64,000 nucleotides of DNA from Paenibacillus sp. FSL H7-0737. Lineage in GTDB: Bacteria > Bacillota > Bacilli > Paenibacillales > Paenibacillaceae. Under the pieces are notes generated by a model that worked only from the letters and a program-made list of their open reading frames with translations, ran no database searches and was not told the origin of the DNA. Below are positions 17,753 through 25,801 of the stretch, piece by piece; the stretch's first letter is position 1, and the number at the start of each line of letters is the position of its first letter. Location: assembly GCF_000758545.1 (NCBI RefSeq), contig NZ_CP009279.1:2728001-2792000 (forward strand). Direction: 5' to 3'. The translations under genes were made by a program, and so were the position numbers.

Positions 17753-19804
17753 ATGACACTGTCATTAAATCAAATTGAAGTAAAAAACATAACTGGCGTG
17801 AGTGCTCAAAAGCAAAGCGAGCTTCACGCCTTTGGCGTCTTTACAGTAAAGGATTTATTAGAGTATTATCCGTTCCGTTATGAGGATTATCGACCACGCT
17901 CGCTGAGTGAAACTAAACATGGGGATAAAGTGACTACAGAGGCTAAAGTGATCGGTATCCCCGTACTGCAACGTTTTGGTGGTAAGTCACGACTTAGTTG
18001 TAAAATGGTTGCGGAGCCTTGGATGTTCACAGCTACATGGTTTAATCGTCATTACGTGCGTGAGCAACTTACTGTGGGACGAGAAATTGTACTCACAGGT
18101 AAATGGGATCAGAAGCGAAATCAAATTACAGTGACGGATTTTGAATTCCCCGATCGTGGGGAAGGGAAGACAGGGACACTACAGCCTGTCTATTCCGTCG
18201 GTGGAAAGATCACGCAGTCGTGGATTAGGAAAAGTATTAATCAGGCGCTTCAACAGTATGGAGATTTAATTCCCGAGATACTACCACATGCTATTATGCG
18301 GCAATATGATTTTATGCCCCGTAAACGGGCGATTGCTACCATTCATAGGCCAGAGGATACGCGTGAAGGGCAGCAGGGACGCCGCAGGATGGTGTATGAG
18401 GAGTTGTTTCTGTTCCAGTTGAAGATGCAGGCATTCCGGGTACTCAATCGCGGTAGGATGGATGGTGTAGTCCATACCGTAGATAACGCAACCGTGCGCC
18501 AGTTTGTTCGCAGCTTACCTTTTGAGCTTACAGATGCTCAGAAACGAGTAGAGCTGGAGATCTTACATGATCTGCGATCACCATATTGCATGAATCGACT
18601 GCTTCAAGGTGATGTGGGTTCCGGCAAAACGGTACTAGCTGCCGTCGCGCTTTTTGCCACCGTGCGATCTGGTTTTCAGGGTGCGCTTATGGTGCCCACT
18701 GAGATTTTAGCAGAGCAGCATATGCGTTCACTTACGAAGATGTTTGAGCCGTTTGGAATTACGGTTGGTCTGTTAACAGGGAGCGTAACTGGACGGAAAC
18801 GTAAAGAATTGTTAGCTTCACTACAAATGGGGATGCTCGATATTGTTGTAGGAACGCATGCATTGATTCAGGAGGATGTATTTTTCCGTGATCTGGGTCT
18901 TGTAGTTACGGACGAGCAGCATCGGTTTGGTGTAAACCAGCGAGGTGTATTGCGGCGTAAAGGATATAATCCGGATGTACTTACGATGACTGCAACACCT
19001 ATTCCACGTACTCTTGCGATCTCTGTTTTTGGAGATATGGATGTATCCACGCTGTCGGAAAGACCGAAAGGCCGAGTGCCAATAACTAGTTATTGGGTCA
19101 AGCATGATCTCATGGATCGTGTCCTAAATCTGATTAAGCGTGAAATAGAGCTGGGACGTCAGGCGTATCTGATCTGTCCGCTCATTGAAGAATCGGAGAA
19201 ACTGGATGTACAGAATGCTATAGATTTACATATTCAGATGAGCCAAGCTTTTCCTAACTATAAAGTTGGGCTTTTGCATGGAAAGATGTCTCCAGCTGAA
19301 AAAGATGAAGTGATGCGAGCATTTTACAACAATGAACTGCAACTCTTAGTATCCACAACGGTTGTAGAGGTGGGTGTAGACGTTCCTAATGCCACGTTGA
19401 TGATTATTATGGATGCAGACAGGTTCGGATTATCACAGCTGCACCAGCTTCGTGGACGGGTTGGTAGAGGTCAGCATGCCTCTTATTGTGTACTAGTGGC
19501 TGATCCGAAATCTGAAATCGGGCGTGAACGAATGACTGCCATGACGGATACCGATGATGGATTTGAGATTTCGCGGAGAGATTTGGAGCTGCGTGGCCCA
19601 GGTGATTTTTTTGGAACCAAGCAGAGTGGATTACCGGAGTTTCGCTTGGCGGATATGACGGCTGACTTTGAAGTGCTGGAGCAGGCGCGTGATGATGTGG
19701 CAGAGCTGCTTAAGGATGAGAAGTTCTGGACATCTCCTGAATATGCACCTCTTCGGCATTATTTACAAGGCGAGCAAATTTTCCAAGGGGAATTAATTGA
19801 CTAA
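17753..19804 (+). CDS. recG: ATP-dependent DNA helicase RecG
   Basis: 683 residues. Reverses stalled forks and processes Holliday junctions and R-loops. N-terminal wedge (OB-fold) domain recognises branched DNA; the helicase part has Walker A GDVGSGKT at about residues 287-294, DEQH at about 388-391, TATPIPRTLA (motif III) and QLRGRVGRG (motif VI), followed by the TRG region with ELRGPGDFFGTKQSG. Two ATGs lie close together (17747 and 17753); GAGGG at 17742-17746 fits 17753. The gene is three to nine bases after degV. No fapR-plsX follows, unlike B. subtilis. Confidence 0.95.
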   Translation: MTLSLNQIEVKNITGVSAQKQSELHAFGVFTVKDLLEYYPFRYEDYRPRSLSETKHGDKVTTEAKVIGIPVLQRFGGKSRLSCKMVAEPWMFTATWFNRHYVREQLTVGREIVLTGKWDQKRNQITVTDFEFPDRGEGKTGTLQPVYSVGGKITQSWIRKSINQALQQYGDLIPEILPHAIMRQYDFMPRKRAIATIHRPEDTREGQQGRRRMVYEELFLFQLKMQAFRVLNRGRMDGVVHTVDNATVRQFVRSLPFELTDAQKRVELEILHDLRSPYCMNRLLQGDVGSGKTVLAAVALFATVRSGFQGALMVPTEILAEQHMRSLTKMFEPFGITVGLLTGSVTGRKRKELLASLQMGMLDIVVGTHALIQEDVFFRDLGLVVTDEQHRFGVNQRGVLRRKGYNPDVLTMTATPIPRTLAISVFGDMDVSTLSERPKGRVPITSYWVKHDLMDRVLNLIKREIELGRQAYLICPLIEESEKLDVQNAIDLHIQMSQAFPNYKVGLLHGKMSPAEKDEVMRAFYNNELQLLVSTTVVEVGVDVPNATLMIIMDADRFGLSQLHQLRGRVGRGQHASYCVLVADPKSEIGRERMTAMTDTDDGFEISRRDLELRGPGDFFGTKQSGLPEFRLADMTADFEVLEQARDDVAELLKDEKFWTSPEYAPLRHYLQGEQIFQGELID

Positions 19805-19810
19805 GTAGGC

Positions 19811-19838
19811 ACATCTAGCTCCTAAGCCTCATATACTG
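19811..19838 (+). promoter_or_regulatory. Candidate mother-cell sporulation promoter (sigma-E or sigma-K)
   Basis: CATATACT at 19830-19837 differs at one position from the sigma-E -10 consensus CATACAHT and also resembles the sigma-K -10. A GCACATC element lies 14 bases upstream, and AC 17 bases upstream fits sigma-K. It precedes a spoVIF-like gene, which supports the reading, but the match is by eye only. Confidence 0.4.
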
Positions 19839-19870
19839 TGAAAGATTGGATATGACGGGAGGTGCTACAC

Positions 19871-20158
19871 TTGGGTTATCAACAATTCGGAATTAGCCCT
19901 CAGCTCGTGGAACGCATCAAGCTGAAGATGAAAAACGCGACTGTCAAAGATCGTATTAAAAATATGATTAACGGCGTCTCGAAACAAGAGCTACAGGACA
20001 CGGCAGTTGTTCGCAGGCTGGTACGGAATGCGTCAGGTGTACTGAACGAGAAATTGACCTCGACGCAGGAAGACCAAATTGTGAAATTTATTATCGCTCA
20101 GAAAATTGATCCAAACAACACCTTCCACTTGATCCGTTTGTGGGGAATGTTCCGTTAG
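19871..20158 (+). CDS. SpoVIF-like small sporulation protein
   Basis: 95 residues from TTG 19871; GGGAGG at 19857-19862 sits eight bases upstream, whereas the GTG at 19862 overlaps that site. The protein is basic and helical (KLKMKNATVKDRIKNMING, then VVRRLVRNASGVLNEKLTS and DQIVKFIIAQKIDPN). The pattern resembles SpoVIF (YjcC) of Bacillus, a mother-cell protein needed for coat assembly and resistance; similarity is modest. A candidate sporulation promoter precedes it. It is followed by a strong terminator, so it can be a single-gene unit after recG. Confidence 0.65.
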   Translation: MGYQQFGISPQLVERIKLKMKNATVKDRIKNMINGVSKQELQDTAVVRRLVRNASGVLNEKLTSTQEDQIVKFIIAQKIDPNNTFHLIRLWGMFR

Positions 20159-20223
20159 GAAAGTGTGCTAGCGAGTATAGGCTAGATCTTAGGTCTAATT
20201 CTCAGCTAGCTAAAGGAGTAGAG

Positions 20224-20270
20224 GCTGTCTCAAAAGTAGTGAATGCTGCTTTTGAGACAGCTTTTTTTTG
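20224..20270 (+). terminator. Strong intrinsic terminator after the spoVIF-like gene
   Basis: A perfect 13-base-pair stem GCTGTCTCAAAAG / CTTTTGAGACAGC followed by eight T. Confidence 0.9.
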
Positions 20271-20330
20271 TGTCAATCAAGGATGAATTCTAGGGAAACG
20301 AAGACAAACAAACACTGGCTCATTAACGTT

Positions 20331-20386
20331 GATTAATGAACGCCGACTGACGAACACTGATTAACGAACGTAGACTAACCAATAAT
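20331..20386. repeat. Degenerate 28-bp tandem duplication
   Basis: Two adjacent 28-base units begin GATTAATGAACGCC and GATTAACGAACGTA, each followed by GACT(G/A)AC. They form the non-coding stretch just after the terminator. No protein or RNA gene could be recognised in 20270-20740 apart from repeats and a terminator. Confidence 0.45.
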
Positions 20387-20398
20387 TTTCCGGTGAAA

Positions 20399-20580
20399 AT
20401 CCTGCAATAGTACATCTTTAGATGATACGAGGAGGGTTAATGTATTGATTCCTGCAAATCTGCAGGAATTCTTGCATCAGAAGAAGCTTTCGAGCCATAA
20501 ATGAGGATATTCCTGTACATTTGCAGGATTTGGGCTTAATGGAGCGGATATCTGAGCCAAAAGATGTACTTTGCAGGATA
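20399..20580. repeat. Foldback repeat with TCCTGCA-type inverted ends
   Basis: About 182 bases bounded by an inverted repeat: ATCCTGCAATAGTACATCTT at 20399 and AAAGATGTACTTTGCAGGAT ending at 20580 match when reverse-complemented, except for one inserted base. Inside, ATTCCTGCAAATCTGCAGGAAT (palindromic, starting at 20449) and a CCTGTACATTTGCAGG unit at 20512-20527 repeat the theme. It has no coding capacity. It looks like a small non-autonomous or structural intergenic repeat; no flanking target duplication was recognised. Confidence 0.6.
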
Positions 20581-20613
20581 TCGTAATACCAGCGAAAGAA
20601 CCCCGGTTGATAA

Positions 20614-20656
20614 CGAAAAAGTAGCGCTCCCCCCATACACGGGAGAAACGCTATTT
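20614..20656 (-). terminator. Terminator for the YitT-family gene
   Basis: Read on the - strand, AGCG-TTT-CTCCC pairs with GGGAG-CGCT and is followed by ACTTTTT. It lies about 90 bases beyond the stop codon of the - strand gene. Confidence 0.6.
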
Positions 20657-20741
20657 CTATTACGTGGAATCATAAAGGTTACCTTCAAACAAAGAAGACG
20701 TAATCATCCTACTCACCATGCTTATCATTCTGCCCTAATAG

Positions 20742-21683
20742 TTAGGATGGCAGATTACTCAATCTTTGATCACTGGCAGCTGATTTGAGCACAATTTGGC
20801 TGTCAGGATCACAATTAAGGACGATGGTCCGCAATTGATGTTCTTCCATTTTGTTGATGAGACAAAACAATGTGCTCAGCTCTCCATTTTGCCCGGAGCC
20901 TTCAGCAAGCCCAACTTCTCGATTTAATGAGTTTTCGAGAGCTTCCTGGATATCCATGCAACTATTGCTGGTAATCCATGCAGCGCGTGAATCGGATAAC
21001 CCTCGGAGTGAGAATCTCACACCTTCGAAGGCCAATAAGTAAGCAATAATGGAGTACATGGCTTGCTCCCAGCCAAATAGTGTGCCTGCTATAAGCAAAA
21101 TAGCACAGTTTAGAATCATGATGACGACTTCGGTTGACTTTGGCGGTCCACCACTCAGAAGTGAATATCCTTGATCACTTGCATGTTTGTTCACACCACC
21201 GAATCGGACAGATATACCGATACCGAGTCCTAAACATATGCCACCTGCCATAGCAGCAGGTAAAGGATCACTAATCACTGCAGGAAAACGGTGTAGAGCA
21301 AGAGAAGCGATGGTCAAGCAAGCTAATCCTAGAACGGTATACAGAGCAAAGCGAAGATTCACTTGCTTTCGAGACATGAATATAAAAGGTAGATTGAATA
21401 GAAAAAGAAACAATCCCAACCGCATTTCAGTGGTATGAGCGAATAATGCCGATAAACCTGTGATTCCACCAACTACAAGCCCATGTGGTATGAGAAATAA
21501 CTCTAATCCTACTGCGGCAAGTAGTGCTCCTGCAATAACGGTTAGAACTCGTAATACTGAATTTTTACGTAATTGTTTATGTTGTGTTGTCTTAGTCTGC
21601 AATGTTTTTCCTCCTTTAGCAGGGGAAACAACTTTATTCATTTTCGTAGGAAGCGACAGCTTTTTGGATAATTTTAGCAGCAT
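20742..21683 (-). CDS. YitT-family (DUF161/DUF2179) membrane protein
   Basis: 313 residues on the - strand. After a basic N-terminal segment of about 45 residues, five to six hydrophobic helices follow (VLTVIAGALLAAVGLELFLI, LGLFLFLFNLPFIFM, TVLGLACLTIASLAL, then GGICLGLGIGISVRFGG and TEVVIMILNCAILLIAGTLF). The cytoplasmic C-terminal DUF2179 domain starts near residue 232 (AWITSNSCMDIQEALE). The family is widespread in Bacillota but its transported substrate is unknown. The GGVNKHASDQGYSLL region varies from the usual GGSTGGTD motif after GGICLGLGIGIS. The N-terminal extension is longer than in B. subtilis YitT. Confidence 0.85.
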   Translation of the reverse strand: MLLKLSKKLSLPTKMNKVVSPAKGGKTLQTKTTQHKQLRKNSVLRVLTVIAGALLAAVGLELFLIPHGLVVGGITGLSALFAHTTEMRLGLFLFLFNLPFIFMSRKQVNLRFALYTVLGLACLTIASLALHRFPAVISDPLPAAMAGGICLGLGIGISVRFGGVNKHASDQGYSLLSGGPPKSTEVVIMILNCAILLIAGTLFGWEQAMYSIIAYLLAFEGVRFSLRGLSDSRAAWITSNSCMDIQEALENSLNREVGLAEGSGQNGELSTLFCLINKMEEHQLRTIVLNCDPDSQIVLKSAASDQRLSNLPS

Positions 21684-21889
21684 GTCACTTCTTTAATTTA
21701 TATACTGTATCCAATAATTTATAGATCCATTTTGATTCCTATGCTAGAAGTAAGTTTGCACTAACAAATTTTTACCGATTCCCGATAAATCCGATTCTCT
21801 ATAATCCACGAAAGTCTACCCTGCATTTAGGTGTCTTATAATTATTTCGCTTTCTTCGAATTTTTATCAATGGAAGTTCTAAATGACCT

Positions 21890-22285
21890 TCAGTAACAAT
21901 CATTTAAGGTAGATATGAAATTCGCATTGCGTGATATTAGAAAGTGAGAAGTGAATTTTAACAGGTACAGCCGCAGTCGAAGCAAGAATTTATAGATCAC
22001 AGGACGGAATACAAAAGAAAGCACAGGGAGTATCGCGGCTACCGCAATAGATTTAGTTCCCCACTGTTCAGTTATTTTGATGGCTCCTATTTGAGGAGTT
22101 ATTTGGGGTACCGTCCTTACGGGAGCTATAAACTTTCGCTCGTAGCGTTCAATTTCGGTTGTCTTTGATTCTTGCTCCGTAGTGAATAATCCTCCAGACC
22201 AAACCGGTGGAAAAGAAAACATCATTCCTAGAATTAGGACTATACGAAGAAACCAAAGTAGTGACAAGCGCGCTATATATTGCAC
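21890..22285 (-). CDS. Small membrane protein of unknown function
   Basis: 131 residues from a GTG start at 22285; the site GGGAGGTG lies eight bases upstream on the - strand, while a longer frame to 22330 lacks such a site. The N terminus resembles a signal peptide or membrane anchor (SLLWFLRIVLILGMMFSFP), followed by a polar region rich in Glu/Thr/Lys. A second hydrophobic helix (SIAVAAILPVLSFVFRPVIY) precedes a basic Arg/Leu/Lys-rich end. I do not recognise the family. It diverges from the DUF2500 gene. A real gene is likely from the ribosome site and topology. Confidence 0.55.
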   Translation of the reverse strand: MQYIARLSLLWFLRIVLILGMMFSFPPVWSGGLFTTEQESKTTEIERYERKFIAPVRTVPQITPQIGAIKITEQWGTKSIAVAAILPVLSFVFRPVIYKFLLRLRLYLLKFTSHFLISRNANFISTLNDCY

Positions 22286-22469
22286 CGAAATAACACCTCC
22301 CAACTGTATGTAGTATAAAAAGCATACCATACCTTATCATTTGATTCCAAATTGTTTTGTGAAAAAAATTCATTTGAAAACGATGAAAACAAGAAACCGA
22401 ACGGGAAAAATGACGTATTTCGTAGAAAAGAAGACTTTTATTATCTTGTATCAGTCAGGAGGAATGAAT

Positions 22470-22883
22470 TTGAGCGAATGGCAGGATTTTAACGGTTTTG
22501 ATAAACGAAGCTTTTTCGGAAGTTTCATTCATGAGATGCCCCTATTTTTTAAATTATTTGCTTTGTTTATTCTAGGTGTTTTCGTCTTTATAATTTATAA
22601 ATCAGTGAGAAGCTGGATAGCCAACAACGCAAGTCCCTTGATAAAAGCTAGCTCTAAAGCTGTAACGAAACGGACTGAGGTATGGGGTGGTTCGGGTGAG
22701 TCGAGCGCACATACTAGTTATTATGTGACGTTTGAGTTTGAGGATGGTGGACGCTTGGAATTGCAGGTTAGAGATCAGGATTTTGGTCTGATTGTAGAAG
22801 GGGATCGAGGAGAACTCCTTTATCAAGGGACTAGATTCAAGAGCTTTGATCGAGTCAAGCAGACGGAACAGCTTAATTTCTAA
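22470..22883 (+). CDS. DUF2500-family membrane-anchored protein
   Basis: 137 residues from TTG 22470, seven bases after AGGAGG (22457-22462); the ATG at 22464 is only one base from that site, so it is less likely. One membrane helix (LFFKLFALFILGVFVFIIY, about residues 23-41) precedes a soluble beta-rich domain, SSAHTSYYVTFEFEDGGRLEL, ending with GELLYQGTRFKSF, typical of DUF2500 (YhhM-like). The function of this family is unknown; it is related in layout to small extracytoplasmic domains. It sits 97 bases before a P-type ATPase and could share its transcript. Confidence 0.75.
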   Translation: MSEWQDFNGFDKRSFFGSFIHEMPLFFKLFALFILGVFVFIIYKSVRSWIANNASPLIKASSKAVTKRTEVWGGSGESSAHTSYYVTFEFEDGGRLELQVRDQDFGLIVEGDRGELLYQGTRFKSFDRVKQTEQLNF

Positions 22884-22980
22884 AATTGTACATAACGTTC
22901 TAGAATCACCGTGCCTTTTTTGGGTAAGACTCATATGAGAGGTTTTACCAGAATCTCAATCCCGGAAGGAGGCTATTGTC

Positions 22981-25707
22981 TTGAACTCAAATGATCCAAA
23001 ATCGCAGGGGCAGGTACCTTTTCATACACTAAGTGAGGAAGAAGTGCTCAAAAGGCTGGAAACTAGGAAAGATGGTTTGTCTTCCGGTGAAGCCGCTAAA
23101 CTTCTGGAGCAGTATGGGAAGAACGTACTTCAAGAAGCAAAAACTAAATCTCTGCTAGGAAAATTTATTGAACAATTTAAAAATGTAATGATCTTTATTT
23201 TGCTAGTGGCGGCAGTATTGTCTGGGGTTTTGGGAGAATGGACAGATACAGTCATTATTTTGTTGGTAGTCATCCTGAATGCGGTACTTGGCGTTATTCA
23301 GGAAAATAAGGCAGAGCAGGCGCTAGATGCCCTGAAAAGTATGTCCTCTCCGCATGCCAGAGTGCGACGTGGAGGTCAGGTCTCAGAGATTAAAAGTGAA
23401 GATCTCGTACCTGGGGATATCGTATTGCTGGAAGCTGGAAATGTAGTTCCGGCGGATATTAGACTGTTAGAAGCTGCTTCTTTGAAAACAGAGGAAGCCG
23501 CGTTAACCGGAGAATCATTACCTTCAGAAAAGAAGGTTGGTGTGCTTGAGGGAAGCGACATTGTTATCGGGGATCGCACCAATATGGCTTATATGAGCAG
23601 CAATGTAACTTACGGTAGAGCGGTTGGTGTCGTCACAGCTACAGGAATGCAGACTGAAGTCGGCAGGATTGCTGGGTTTATCTCGGAGGAAGAGAATGAT
23701 GTAACACCGCTGCAAAAGAAACTAGATGAACTAGGAAAATATTTCACCTTTATTATTCTTGGTGTCTGTGTAGTCATTTTTGCCGTCGGTATATTTGAGG
23801 GTAGAGAGCTGCTGGATATGCTTCTCACCTCGATCTCACTTGCAGTAGCAGCGATTCCTGAAGGGCTGCCAGCAATTGTGACGATTATCTTGGCACTCGG
23901 AGTGCAGCGGATGGCTAAACGTAAAGCGATCATTCGCAAACTCCCCGCTGTAGAAACGCTCGGAAGCACCGAAATTATTTGCTCTGACAAGACAGGTACT
24001 TTGACTCTAAACAAGATGACTGTCGAAAAAGTGCATGTCAATGGAACTACGAAAGAAGCTGCTGAAGGTCTTGAAGGGACACCGGGTGGTGAACTATTGC
24101 TTCAGGCTATGACGCTTTGTAATGATTCCAGCATTGACGAAGGGAATTCCTCTGAAGAACCTGGAGGGAATGATGGAGCTAAGGACCCGCAAACTAAGAG
24201 TGGTAAAGCGATTATCGGGGATCCTACGGAAACAGCGTTAGTGGACTACGCGCTCAGTATAGGTACTGACAAAAGGGATTTAGAAAAGAAATTCCCACGT
24301 AAAAATGAACTGCCATTTGACTCCGATCGCAAGCTGATGACGACGATTCATGAAGTTGAGAACGGACGTTATCGTGTGTTAACGAAAGGTGCACCAGATG
24401 TGCTTTTGTCCAAATGCAGCCATATCTATGTGGATGGAGAGATCGTTCCTTTTAATGATGAACATTCACGACATATCATGGAAAGTAATACAATGCTTGC
24501 GAATGATGCACTGCGGGTGCTGGCATTTGCTTTCAGAGATGAACAGCAGCTACCGACTAACCTCTCCCCGGAAGCTACGGAGAAAGAACTTATATTTATC
24601 GGTTTAGTCGGTATGATTGATCCTCCACGAGAGGAAGTACGGGATGCGGTAGCAATCTGTCGTAAAGCGGGGATTAGACCTGTAATGATTACAGGAGATC
24701 ATCGAGATACTGCAGCGGCCATTGCTAAAAGATTAGGTATTATCGAAGATGAGACAGGCGTATTGACCGGCAGTGAGCTGGATAAATTCAGTGAAGAGGA
24801 ATTTGCTGAGAAAGTCACTAATTATTCGGTTTATGCACGTGTATCTCCTGAACATAAAGTTCGGATCGTTAAGGCGTGGAGGAAAAAAGGGAAGATTGTT
24901 GCCATGACGGGTGACGGTGTGAATGATGCTCCTGCGCTTAAATCATCAGATATCGGCGTCGGGATGGGCATCACAGGAACGGATGTAGCTAAGGGCGTCT
25001 CAGATATGGTGCTAGCTGATGATAACTTTACGACCATAGTTGTTGCTGTTGAAGAAGGACGGAAGGTTTACAGCAATATCCGTAAGGCCATCCAGTTCCT
25101 ACTCTCAGCCAATCTTGGGGAAGTGCTTACGCTATTCATTGCAACCATGATCGGCTGGCGTATACTCGAGCCAATTCATATTCTGTGGATTAATCTTGTT
25201 ACCGATACCCTACCGGCACTAGCTCTTGGGCTTGAGAAGGCGGGGGGTGATTTGATGTCGAAGAAACCACGCAAAGCCAGCAGCAGTATCTTTGCTGGAG
25301 GCGTGGGAATCGGGATCATCTACCAGGGTATATTAGAGGCCGCGCTTACGCTGTTTGTATACCAGTGGGCACATACCCATTACAATGAGGGGATTGCGGT
25401 TACGATGGCATTCGCCACATTAGGATTGCTGCAAATTTCTCATGCGTTTAACGTCAGATCCAATACGAAATCGTTGTTCCAGATTGGCTGGTTCAGCAAC
25501 CGGTATATGCTGTGGGCATCACTGATCTCTACACTTATGCTGGTGCTGGTGATTATCATCCCAGGACTGAATGACTGGTTTGGTGTCTCGCATTTAAGCG
25601 GGTTACAGTGGGGAATTGTAATTGCTGCAGCACTGGCGATTATAGTGATTGTAGAGTTTGTAAAGCTGTTTGTACGTTTAAGTGGCAAGGGCAAGAACTG
25701 GGATTAA
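22981..25707 (+). CDS. Calcium-type P-type ATPase (PMCA/SERCA-like, YloB family)
   Basis: 908 residues from TTG 22981 with GGAAGGAGG upstream. Pumps a divalent cation, probably Ca2+, out of the cytoplasm. N-terminal cation ATPase domain (SEEEVLKRLETR), actuator motif TGESLP, phosphorylation motif DKTGTLT with Asp at about residue 337, GDPTE, and hinge TGDGVNDAPALK are all present. The M4 sequence AAIPEGLPA is the Ca2+-binding PEGL signature and M6 has NLVTDTLPAL. Length and order match B. subtilis YloB. No Mn2+ riboswitch was recognised upstream. Ca2+ specificity is inferred from family motifs. Confidence 0.92.
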   Translation: MNSNDPKSQGQVPFHTLSEEEVLKRLETRKDGLSSGEAAKLLEQYGKNVLQEAKTKSLLGKFIEQFKNVMIFILLVAAVLSGVLGEWTDTVIILLVVILNAVLGVIQENKAEQALDALKSMSSPHARVRRGGQVSEIKSEDLVPGDIVLLEAGNVVPADIRLLEAASLKTEEAALTGESLPSEKKVGVLEGSDIVIGDRTNMAYMSSNVTYGRAVGVVTATGMQTEVGRIAGFISEEENDVTPLQKKLDELGKYFTFIILGVCVVIFAVGIFEGRELLDMLLTSISLAVAAIPEGLPAIVTIILALGVQRMAKRKAIIRKLPAVETLGSTEIICSDKTGTLTLNKMTVEKVHVNGTTKEAAEGLEGTPGGELLLQAMTLCNDSSIDEGNSSEEPGGNDGAKDPQTKSGKAIIGDPTETALVDYALSIGTDKRDLEKKFPRKNELPFDSDRKLMTTIHEVENGRYRVLTKGAPDVLLSKCSHIYVDGEIVPFNDEHSRHIMESNTMLANDALRVLAFAFRDEQQLPTNLSPEATEKELIFIGLVGMIDPPREEVRDAVAICRKAGIRPVMITGDHRDTAAAIAKRLGIIEDETGVLTGSELDKFSEEEFAEKVTNYSVYARVSPEHKVRIVKAWRKKGKIVAMTGDGVNDAPALKSSDIGVGMGITGTDVAKGVSDMVLADDNFTTIVVAVEEGRKVYSNIRKAIQFLLSANLGEVLTLFIATMIGWRILEPIHILWINLVTDTLPALALGLEKAGGDLMSKKPRKASSSIFAGGVGIGIIYQGILEAALTLFVYQWAHTHYNEGIAVTMAFATLGLLQISHAFNVRSNTKSLFQIGWFSNRYMLWASLISTLMLVLVIIIPGLNDWFGVSHLSGLQWGIVIAAALAIIVIVEFVKLFVRLSGKGKNWD

Positions 25708-25732
25708 GAATACCGCTTTATGCTGCAACAAA

Positions 25733-25772
25733 GAAGCCTGAACCCTTCCATAGCGGAGGATTCAGGCTTTCT
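25733..25772. terminator. Bidirectional terminator between the P-type ATPase and NlpC/P60 genes
   Basis: AAGCCTGAA and TTCAGGCTT arms with a central internal loop, followed by T-rich sequence on both strands. The two flanking genes converge here. Confidence 0.8.
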
Positions 25773-25801
25773 TAATAGGTGCCTTTAGCCAGTAATATGG
25801 G

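Noticed and set aside
20331..20580. Possible CRISPR-like array
   Set aside because: Units are degenerate, only two in tandem, spacing is irregular and there are no cas genes. Inverted ends fit a foldback repeat better.
21187..21438. Open frame on the + strand inside the YitT-family gene
   Set aside because: It lies antisense to a conserved membrane protein gene, has no ribosome site, and its composition follows from the opposite strand.
22373..22390. cre-like sequence TTGAAAACGATGAAAA before the DUF2500 gene
   Set aside because: It lacks the conserved CA at the end of the consensus and has no dyad symmetry.
22883..22980. Possible metal riboswitch before the P-type ATPase
   Set aside because: The space is under 100 bases and contains no recognisable yybP-ykoY or M-box features.
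23610..24041. 143-codon open frame opposite the P-type ATPase
   Set aside because: It is antisense to a highly conserved region including the DKTGTLT motif; no start signal or similarity to known proteins.
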